Source: Pseudoalteromonas sp. T1lg88
GTDB lineage: Bacteria > Pseudomonadota > Gammaproteobacteria > Enterobacterales > Alteromonadaceae
Assembly (NCBI RefSeq): GCF_002964765.1
Contig: NZ_PQCF01000006.1
Location: 397,910-461,909, forward strand
Reading direction: 5' to 3'
Length of the DNA: 64,000 nt
Every line of letters begins with the position of its first letter. Within the stretch, counting starts at the first letter, position 1. The position numbers and the translations under genes are program-made. This document shows positions 57,709 through 64,000 of this stretch, piece after piece. The notes under the pieces were generated by a model. The model was given only the letters and a program-made list of their open reading frames with translations. It did not search any database and was not told the DNA's origin.

Positions 57709-58422
57709 ATGCCCGTTCATGTGTTACTTGTTGAAGACGATGAGCTACTCGTTAAGCGCATCGAAAATCATTTTGCCGATACCGAGTTTTGCATCCAGGT
57801 CGATAGTACAGGGGCGCAAGCATTGGCTTTGGCGCAAGCATCACAGGGCGACTCCCAGCATGCCATCGAATTGGCCATAGTCGATATCGTCTTACCCGCA
57901 AAGGATGGCCTCACCTTAGCCCGGGAGCTAAGCACCCTTACCGAGATCGGCGTGATCATGCTTTCAAGCCGGGACTCGCAGTCGGATCGCATCGCCGGTC
58001 TGGCACAAGGAGCCGACGACTATATCTGCAAGCCCGTTGACTTACTTGAACTCGAATTGCGTATGCGCGCCGTATATAAGCGCCTGCATGGCGCAGCTAG
58101 CCAGGCCAGTGACAGCACCGAATATATCGAATATGCAGACTTTAAACTGCACCCGGATAATCGCACCCTGATCACCGCCAACAACGAAGAACTGCGGCTT
58201 ACCGAGGCAGAACACAAGGTATTGATTTGCTTAATTGCCAATGCGGGTAAAGCCACATCGCGGGAGAAGGTGTCAGAGGAAATTGGTCAGCCGGACTGGA
58301 GCCCTACGGATCGCACCGTGGATGTATTGATCGGGCGCCTGCGTAAAAAGCTGGGCGATGAAAAAGAGCAAAAGCGCATTGTCACGGTACGCGGCAAAGG
58401 CTATATGCTCTCTTCAAGTTAA
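57709..58422 (+). CDS. OmpR-type response regulator, orphan
   Basis: 237 residues: receiver domain (LVEDDELLVKRIENHF; phospho-Asp in AIVDIVLPAKDG; Lys in YICKPVD) and winged-helix output (LTEAEHKVLICLIANAGKATSREKVSEEI...TDRTVDVLIGRLRKKL). No histidine kinase lies beside it, so the partner must be elsewhere. Codons and context look chromosomal. Confidence 0.87.
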   Translation: MPVHVLLVEDDELLVKRIENHFADTEFCIQVDSTGAQALALAQASQGDSQHAIELAIVDIVLPAKDGLTLARELSTLTEIGVIMLSSRDSQSDRIAGLAQGADDYICKPVDLLELELRMRAVYKRLHGAASQASDSTEYIEYADFKLHPDNRTLITANNEELRLTEAEHKVLICLIANAGKATSREKVSEEIGQPDWSPTDRTVDVLIGRLRKKLGDEKEQKRIVTVRGKGYMLSSS

Positions 58423-58426
58423 GGCT

Positions 58427-60104
58427 TTAAAACAGAATGTTACCCTGCTGGTAGGCCGCAAGCGACTGCAGGAAGGGCGTCGGCTCAAAGGCCTGTTCAT
58501 TGGCTTCATTCACCGCCTGCTGCTGGTAATCAACCGCCTCTTCAAAGTTGCCCAGCTTGGCATGTGCCGCTGCCAGATAAGCATAGGCAAGGGGATGATC
58601 ATTCTCATCCGCTACTTCTTCGGCCAGCTCTATGGCCTTTTCCAGCTCACTGCCATTATCGGAATAGCGTACATACCAACCGGCTAACTTACGCTTAGCG
58701 ATCAGGCTGCCATGCGCCGCCGCTTTTTCTAACCAATGCTTAGCCTGCTCCGCATAAACAGCAGAACCATCGGCTTTGGTCATCAGGCATTTGCCCAACT
58801 GTAATTGCGCCCGGCTATGATCTTGTTTCGCCGCCAAAGTCAGTAGGACGGAGATTGCAGTTCACCCCAAGTTGAAACAGGGTATCGCTGTGACCTCCCA
58901 TAGCTGCCTTATGCTGCCAATAACGCCATTGCTGTTCTTCTTCTTTGTTACTCAACGGCTTAATCTCAACATGGGCAGTTATTTGGTCATTCAAATACGC
59001 TGAATTCGCGACCTGATTATTATAGAAAAACTGCACCCGGTACCAATTTTGGTCTTTTAGCTCTCCATCAGCGGCACTTAGCTGCCACTGCTTCATCAGG
59101 GTTTCGGATTTTTTGCGTAAGACCCTGGGAATATTCACCTGCTCATACGGCTGCCAATGAGCCACCTTACCCTCGGCATCCAGATTAACCAGGTAAGAAA
59201 AGGTAAAGTAAGTAGTCTCTAACTTTTCCTGCTTGGTAAATTCTGGCTGAGTAATGCTGCTAAAACTTATTTGTGGCGCAACAACAGGTATGGCCTTCAC
59301 GCCACCGTCGATAGCATGATATTGAGGCTGGTCATCCAGCACTTTTAATACCTTGGCTAATTCGGCCTGGGCATTCACATCATCTCTTTTAGCCTGCTGT
59401 AATAACTGCTGTGCCCTGGCCTTAAGCTTGTGACTCATTTCACTGTCTTGGGCACCGGCGAAAACACCGCGAATAATGGCATTATGGAACTTTTTATCGG
59501 CGGCAACAAAACGAGTTTCCCGTAATTTTTCGGCAATGCTTTGCCCGAACTCGGGAGCCGGATAGGAATTCAGCAAGAGCAGATCCCGCGGCACGCCATT
59601 TTCATCTATATCAAATAGATAGCTGGCCAGCCCCGGCACACCATCGCTTTGCAGGGAATCGGGGTAAGCGGTAGCTGGGTTAGCGGTTTTCTCCCGGGTC
59701 GGATTATAAGTAAGCGTACGACTCAACTCATAATTGATGCTTTGAGTTCCTAGCTTGCCATAGCGAGCGATAAGCTCGTCGGCCAAGTTTTTAGCTTGTG
59801 CTAACTGGGATTTATCTAGGCGGCGAGCCACAGACTTTCTCGCCTGCTCGGCCATTTTAAAGCCATTATCCATGGCCACAGAAAAGTAACCGTAGGCCTT
59901 GATGGGATCGGCCTTCACTCCTTGTCCGCGTAAGTACTGCACTGCAAGATTAAACTGACTGCGGCCATCGCCAAGTTCGGCGGTTTGCTCAAATAAGGTA
60001 AAGGCTTTTTGGTATTGCTGATCAAGATAAAAAGTCATGGCATCGCTAGCATTTGCCAAGCAAAGTTGAGGTAATAACGCGGCCGCAAAAATCCACTTTT
60101 TCAT
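58427..60104 (-). pseudogene. Sel1/TPR-repeat periplasmic protein, probable frameshift near 58840
   Basis: A signal peptide (MKKWIFAAALLPQLCLA, ATG at 60104) leads into Sel1-type repeats (LGDGRSQFNLAVQYLRGQGVKADPIKAYGYFSVA), then a beta-rich TonB-C-like middle. The frame stops at 58815 just after a new repeat begins (GGHSDTLFQLGVN). A second frame from about 58837 (start would be TTG) continues as more Sel1/TPR helices (AQLQLGKCLMTKADGS; HWLEKAAAHGS; LAYAYLAAAHAKLGN) to 58427. The 23-base overlap and broken repeat suggest one protein split by a frameshift rather than two genes. Confidence 0.65.
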
Positions 60105-60167
60105 TGAACACTCCAATTTGGCTAGTTCAACAATGTTAACAGCTGGTAAATATTGGCGCAATGGCAA

Positions 60168-61051
60168 TTACCCCAGAGCTGCCACCATGCGCTCAAAAGC
60201 GCGATAACTTAAAGCCTCTTTAATGCAGGCTTGGGAAATTTCCTGCTCGCCGGCGAGGTCGGCTATGGTTCGCGCCACCTTGATAATACGTTGATGAGAG
60301 CGAGGCGACAGCTTGAAGCGTTCACTGGCAGCACCAAGATAGTCCCGGCACAAGGCAGTTAACGCACAGTGAGTCTGCAGCTCTTGCACCGACAGCAAGG
60401 CATTAGCCTTGCCTTGGCGTTGCTGCTGCCTTTGCCAGGCGGCGATCACCCGGGTACGAATGGTCGCGCTGTCTTCCTCTGCTTGCGAGGAGAGCAACTG
60501 GGCACTGGGAATGCGGAGCAATTCAATTTGCAGGTCGATGCGGTCAATAAAGGGGCCGGAAATACGCGCCAGATAGCGCATCACCTGATCAGGCGTTGCC
60601 CGCTTATCGCTATAATGCCCGGTAGGGCTGGGGTTCAGTGCAGCAATTAGCTGAAAACGTGCGGGAAAATCCACCTGCTGAGCGGCTCGTGAGATAGTGA
60701 CCTTACCGGTTTCCATCGCTCTCTTAGACTATCAATCACTTTACGTTCAAATTCGGGTAGCTCATCTAAAAACAAGACACCATTATGAGCCAAGGAAATT
60801 TCACCCGGCTTAGGTTTAGAGGAACCGCCAACTAGAGCTACCGCCGAGCAGGTATGATGAGGGCAGCGAAAAGGACGCTGCAGCCATTGGCTGGCATCGA
60901 TGGGCTTTCCCGAGACTGAATATACGGCGGCGGTCTCCAAGGCCTGTTGCGTGGACATCTGCGGCAATATGGTCGCAAACCTCTGTGCCAACATGGACTT
61001 ACCTGTACCTGGAGGACCACTAAACAATATCATGAGTCCATAAAGACCCAT
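60168..61051 (-). pseudogene. comM: comM/yifB (Mg-chelatase-like AAA+ helicase) remnant
   Basis: ComM is a hexameric helicase for branch migration in natural transformation. Only the AAA+ core and C-terminus remain: Walker [17 protein letters not shown], Walker [39 protein letters not shown], and SGPFIDRIDLQIE. The N-terminal Lon/S5-like domain (about 190 residues) is missing; homology ends at about 61050, just before Walker A. A one-base loss near 60717 (SLRE to [11 protein letters not shown]) also breaks the frame. The absent 5' part may lie beyond the inserted DNA to the right. Confidence 0.88.
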
Positions 61052-61181
61052 TTATTCTTGAGGGAACTGAATGGCGCTAGTTAGTTTTTCACTTCACAGT
61101 GGACTAGCCCTTTAAATAAAGTTGATTACTGTCTTCACATGGGCTATCAAATAGCTGGGATTTATTTACCAGGGAAAAGTA

Positions 61182-61439
61182 ATGAAAAAAACACTTATCA
61201 TAGTCGCTCTCGCTAGCGTGTTCAGCTTCACTGTAGGCGCACATTCAGGACGCACAAATGCTTCAGGATGTCATACAGACCACTCCAATGGCAGCTATCA
61301 TTGCCATAACGCTAAGACCCCTTCACCAACGACCATTACATACTGTCATGTACTTAACGGTGAGAGAAGATGTGGTTACGCATACTCTACATGCAGTTCT
61401 CTTGTACGAAAGTACGGAGGGACTTGCGAAATCTCGTGA
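61182..61439 (+). CDS. Small secreted His/Cys-rich protein (YHYH-like motif)
   Basis: 85 residues with a signal peptide (about 1-20), then HSGRTNASGCHTDHSNGSYHCHN, a His/Cys motif seen in small secreted proteins and at the ends of some nuclease-like proteins, and four further cysteines (YCHVLNGERRCGYAYSTCSS...GTCEIS). Possibly metal binding. First gene of the segment beyond the comM break. Function unknown. Confidence 0.7.
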   Translation: MKKTLIIVALASVFSFTVGAHSGRTNASGCHTDHSNGSYHCHNAKTPSPTTITYCHVLNGERRCGYAYSTCSSLVRKYGGTCEIS

Positions 61440-61994
61440 TAAAGCAGTAAACCTCGGCTCTGTGAAAACAGGGCCAACTTCAACAGTACCTTTTTAGGTA
61501 TACCCAAACGGGCATGGTCACAACGTGCTCACCTTCCACTCTAAAAGATCCAACGGTGACCTTCCCAGCATTTAGTTCTTATTTATGCGTGGTGAACTAC
61601 ATTGGCTTACACGTTATGAATACCTCCTGATACGCACACCCTCAAGGCAATAGCCAATACCAAACAGCACCTTAGTTTACTTTTATGGCTGGGTAGTAGT
61701 AGCAGTTTTACTACCCCTCCAAAACGGGGCATATCGAGGAAACCGCAAGGAGTTACTAAGGAAATGCTTCAGCTAATGCCCTTGCTGAGGGAGCTACTTG
61801 GAGTATACGTAACGCCAGTCAGAGCTAGTCAAAAAGGGCGCTTTGACTAGGGGAGATGAAGACCAAATTAAAACACAACAAATTGATTTGTATAGGCTTT
61901 TCTTTAAACACCCGTTTCTTTAAGGCTCCCCACCTTGTGTCTTTCTCAAAGACCATGTAAAGTCGCCGCCCCAATGAGATAACAAGCAGTATTC
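61440..61994. other. Non-coding stretch in the accessory segment, with inverted repeats
   Basis: No ORF is supported. Inverted repeats GGGTAGTA / TACTACCC (61691-61716) and CTAGTCAAA / TTTGACTAG (61825-61850, spacer 8) are the only clear structures. They could be a terminator and a protein-binding site for the element. AT-rich promoter-like sequence precedes 61995. Confidence 0.45.
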
Positions 61995-62822
61995 ATGGAA
62001 ACGATTAGAATCAACATAAACAGCATCAACGCTAACGATGAACGCTATCAGGTAAGAGACCCAAGAGCAGGCACATACGGAGAGAAAGTAGGTGAGGAAC
62101 TTGGCTCCAAGGCACACATCAAGAACATAGTGAAAGCCCTCAAGGACAACCCCAAGAAACGCATCACCCCAATTGAAGTCACCACAGACCCAAGCAATGA
62201 GGGCAAGTACATTATCGTTGATGGGTTCCATAGGTATGCTGCATTTAAGCAAATCAACAAGGATTCTAAAGGGGCAAGGTATCAGCAACTCAGGTGTGTG
62301 TTTTCTGAGGACGTACCTATAGAAAAAGCATTGTCAATAAACACAGAGCATACAGCCAAGTCACTCACAGCAAACCAGCGTACAGAGCTTCAATGGCAGC
62401 GATTCCTAGCCTTGATGGACAGCAACCCTGAGGTAAGCATTAAACAGACCTCTGAGAAGATTGGGGTCGTTACCTCTACTGTTGAGAAGTGGCGTAAAGA
62501 AAGAAGGGAGTTTATGGAAAAGGGTTTCTTCAAGCCAACCAGCTCTGTGGGCAAGAACGAAGTTACACGTTACCCAATACTCAGGCTTGCACGACAGGAG
62601 CTAATAAAAGACAGCTTTGGGGACGATATACCAGAAACTGAAGGTCAACTATGTGATACCGATAAAGAGTTATTAGCGACTATCCTTAAAGTAGCAAACA
62701 AGGCCAAGGAACCAGACAAGCTTCTACGCGCTGTAGAGAGCTACTGGGGGTCTAATCATAAGCTTGTGGACTATGATGCAGACTTTAGTGAAACTGACGA
62801 GAATAAGTATGAGGGCTTCTAG
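61995..62822 (+). CDS. ParB/Srx-like N-terminal domain protein
   Basis: 275 residues. The ParB-type nucleotide-binding fold is marked by ITPIEVTTDPSNEGKYIIVDGFHRYAAFKQ (IVDGHHR equivalent), then a helical segment with a probable HTH (SIKQTSEKIGVVTSTVEKWRKER). The C-terminus is acidic. No parA is present, so it may be a transcriptional or DNA-binding regulator of the mobile segment rather than a partition protein. Foreign context: AT-rich codons, close to a serine recombinase. Confidence 0.75.
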   Translation: METIRININSINANDERYQVRDPRAGTYGEKVGEELGSKAHIKNIVKALKDNPKKRITPIEVTTDPSNEGKYIIVDGFHRYAAFKQINKDSKGARYQQLRCVFSEDVPIEKALSINTEHTAKSLTANQRTELQWQRFLALMDSNPEVSIKQTSEKIGVVTSTVEKWRKERREFMEKGFFKPTSSVGKNEVTRYPILRLARQELIKDSFGDDIPETEGQLCDTDKELLATILKVANKAKEPDKLLRAVESYWGSNHKLVDYDADFSETDENKYEGF

Positions 62823-62886
62823 AGGAACGCCACCAGCTGGTGGGTTTCACTAAGGAACAATGGGCTAGGTAACTCCTAGCTCAAAA

Positions 62887-63102
62887 CGGCATGATGCCAA
62901 AATGAGCCAATCTGAAGACTCTGCTCACAATCAGCCAATGGCCGAAAATGAGCAACCTGAAGAAGCCCCTGAAGATCCTGTCCAAAAACGGCACGATGCC
63001 AAAAATGGACAAGCTGAAGAGTCCCCTCAAGAGCCTGTTCAAAAACGGCACGATGCCAAAAATGAACACCCTGAAGATAGCGTTAAACCTACTCACAAAA
63101 CT
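62887..63102 (+). repeat. In-frame tandem repeat, 45/57/57-bp periods
   Basis: Four units start at 62887, 62932, 62989 and 63046, with offsets of 45, 57 and 57 bases, all multiples of three. The third and fourth share CAAAAACGGCACGATGCC exactly; each holds a small GGCA/TGCC hairpin. The unit encodes RHDAKNxQxEExPQEPVQK in the forward frame. Confidence 0.8.
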
Positions 63103-63114
63103 GTCGAGAAATAA
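62902..63114 (+). CDS. Charged repeat protein, 70 aa, unknown function
   Basis: Made of 15- to 19-residue units rich in Glu, Gln, Pro, His and Lys (QPEEAPEDPVQKRHDAK; QAEESPQEPVQKRHDAK; HPEDSVKPTHK). No signal peptide or membrane segment; predicted disordered. The repeat continues a few codons upstream of the ATG without another start codon. Other frames are also open across the repeat, so the reading frame is a best guess based on period and the ATG. Confidence 0.5.
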   Translation: MSQSEDSAHNQPMAENEQPEEAPEDPVQKRHDAKNGQAEESPQEPVQKRHDAKNEHPEDSVKPTHKTVEK

Positions 63115-63270
63115 AATACATTTTGCGTAAACGTAGTGACCCGATGCAATCGCTAAGGCAGTCCATTACCTCCACCCCTCCCCCCTTGAGGGCTACCCCT
63201 CGATAATGCACCATTAGTGGAAACTTCCAAAGGGGGATTAAAAGCATTCGTTATTAATACCCCTTAGGTG

Positions 63271-63289
63271 ATACCTCTCAGAAAGGTAT
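63271..63289. promoter_or_regulatory. Inverted repeat upstream of serine recombinase, possible res-type site
   Basis: ATACCT-N7-AGGTAT with a related half-site (GGTAT) in ACGGTATCATT at 63317-63326. Res or regulatory sites of resolvases lie in this position. Confidence 0.4.
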
Positions 63290-63302
63290 TATATGTAGGG
63301 TG

Positions 63303-63331
63303 TTGACTTTTCAATACGGTATCATTAAATT
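63303..63331 (+). promoter_or_regulatory. Sigma-70 promoter of the serine recombinase gene
   Basis: TTGACT, 17-base spacer, TAAATT; start site expected near 63338, 26 bases before the gene. Confidence 0.7.
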
Positions 63332-63363
63332 ACCCCCACTTTAATCACTCAGGAAGTATCGAG

Positions 63364-63951
63364 TTGAGCAGCAGGACTTATTTCTACTGTCGGGTATCAA
63401 CCACAGAGCAAACCACAGCCAACCAAGTACAAGCGTTCAAAGACAAAGGTTATGAAGTCAGCGATAGTTTTGTTGTTGAGGAGACTGTCTCTGGTGCGGT
63501 CTGTGCGATGGAACGCAAGGGCTTCAGAGCGCTTGTGAAGCATAAACTCATGGAAGGTGACACGTTGGTAGTCCTCAAATTAGACCGTCTAGGACGCGAC
63601 AATATAGACGTACAGAAGACCATTCAGCTCCTGGGCGACAAAGGCATCAATGTCCACAGCTTAGACCTACCCACAAGAGACCTATCGACCCCTGAAGGCA
63701 AGCTAATGCTACGCATGTTTACAGCCTTTGCTGAGTTTGAACGAGACCGCATCAGGGAACGCACCATAGAGGGTCAGGCAAGGGCTAGGAAGGAAGGTAA
63801 GGTCATTGGTCGTCCAGCAAAGGTAACCCCTGAGAAGGTCGCTGAGTACCGCTTAGAGCGAGGTTTATCAACGTCTAAGACTGCTCAAGCGCTTAATGTG
63901 TCTGAACCTACTGTTAAACGTCTGCTAGCCAAATACAGGAAAGGTGATTAG
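63364..63951 (+). CDS. Serine recombinase, resolvase/invertase family
   Basis: 195 residues. Catalytic serine in FYCRVSTTEQ (Ser12), RKGFRALVKH, the KLDRLGRD block, EFERDRIRERTIEGQARARKEGK (E-helix and basic arm), and a C-terminal HTH (STSKTAQALNVSEPTVKRLLAKY). Start is a TTG at 63364 with AGGAAG upstream. Small resolvases of this type invert or resolve DNA and mark plasmids, transposons and islands. Intact to its stop. Confidence 0.9.
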   Translation: MSSRTYFYCRVSTTEQTTANQVQAFKDKGYEVSDSFVVEETVSGAVCAMERKGFRALVKHKLMEGDTLVVLKLDRLGRDNIDVQKTIQLLGDKGINVHSLDLPTRDLSTPEGKLMLRMFTAFAEFERDRIRERTIEGQARARKEGKVIGRPAKVTPEKVAEYRLERGLSTSKTAQALNVSEPTVKRLLAKYRKGD

Positions 63952-64000
63952 CATTTGCCCCTGAGCTGTGGCCTCAACTGACAAAGATGTTAGCTGGGGC

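Noticed and set aside
62881..63096. Hydrophobic minus-strand ORF across the repeat
   Set aside because: It is an antisense reading of the repeat without a ribosome site; a shadow is more likely.
62948..63130. Alternative forward ORF across the tandem repeat
   Set aside because: Open because of the repeat; the frame with the first ATG and 19-residue period was preferred, though not proven.
1..64000. CRISPR arrays, rRNA and tRNA genes, insertion sequences with transposase
   Set aside because: None seen: no regularly spaced repeats with spacers, no cloverleaf-like or rRNA sequence, and no transposase motif among the reading frames.

Overview
The window is a chromosomal stretch from a marine-type gammaproteobacterium. 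Gene content and order (hemN / DUF2489-yihI / csr-type sRNA / cytochrome c4 / engB / polA; typA / glnA / DUF4124 / ntrBC; ilvGMEDA; cytochrome c5, rep, ubiK) fit the Alteromonadales / Shewanella-Vibrio side of the class. The genus cannot be fixed from the sequence alone. Base composition is moderate, with AT-rich intergenic regions.

Layout. 1-1.8 kb: 3' part of the hut region (hutI with a HutC-like operator) and an SDR protein. 2.1-2.3 kb: an inverted-repeat element. 2.3-13 kb: hemN, yihI block, a CsrB/CsrC-type regulatory RNA, cytochrome c4, engB, DUF1285, yceI, a possible small RNA in the Spot 42 position, polA and elbB. 13-18.7 kb: cytochrome c5, a GAF-GAF-GGDEF-degenerate EAL signalling protein, rep and ubiK. 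19.0-19.7 kb: a lone integron gene cassette with a VCR-like attC site, followed by a small lipoprotein gene. 20-30 kb: Bax-inhibitor-like membrane protein, carbonic anhydrase, a methyltransferase, an NMT1/THI5-like protein, and the attenuator-controlled ilvL-ilvGMEDA operon, in which ilvE carries an apparent frameshift. 30.5-36 kb: TraB/GumN protein and a lysine-riboswitch operon (dapA, short dapD, LysA/BtrK-type decarboxylase, AstE-like deacylase). 36-41.9 kb: phospholipase A, a GNAT-thioesterase fusion, a spermidine-synthase-like protein, dtd, a PIP-like pseudoenzyme, yihY and a DUF2959 lipoprotein. 42-46.3 kb: nitric oxide defence (quinol-type norB, nsrR, nnrS) with two NsrR-like operators. 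46.3-54.2 kb: membrane-bound HTH protein, typA and the nitrogen regulon glnA-DUF4124-ntrB-ntrC with clear NtrC and sigma-54 sites. 54-60 kb: transporters, an orphan response regulator and a frameshifted Sel1-type gene. 60.2-64 kb: a truncated, frameshifted comM/yifB remnant abutting foreign-looking DNA with a ParB-like gene, a 19-residue tandem-repeat ORF and a serine recombinase.

How it works together. Most of the window is conserved housekeeping with readable regulation: HutC for histidine use, Csr RNA for carbon-storage control, leader-peptide attenuation for branched-chain amino acids, a lysine riboswitch, NsrR for NO, and NtrC/sigma-54 for ammonia assimilation. The accessory points are the 19 kb cassette, the unusual lysine/DAP operon, and the right-hand mobile segment at comM, a gene known as an island target in Acinetobacter. 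The lysine-riboswitch operon is the best candidate for an unusual or undescribed pathway arrangement.
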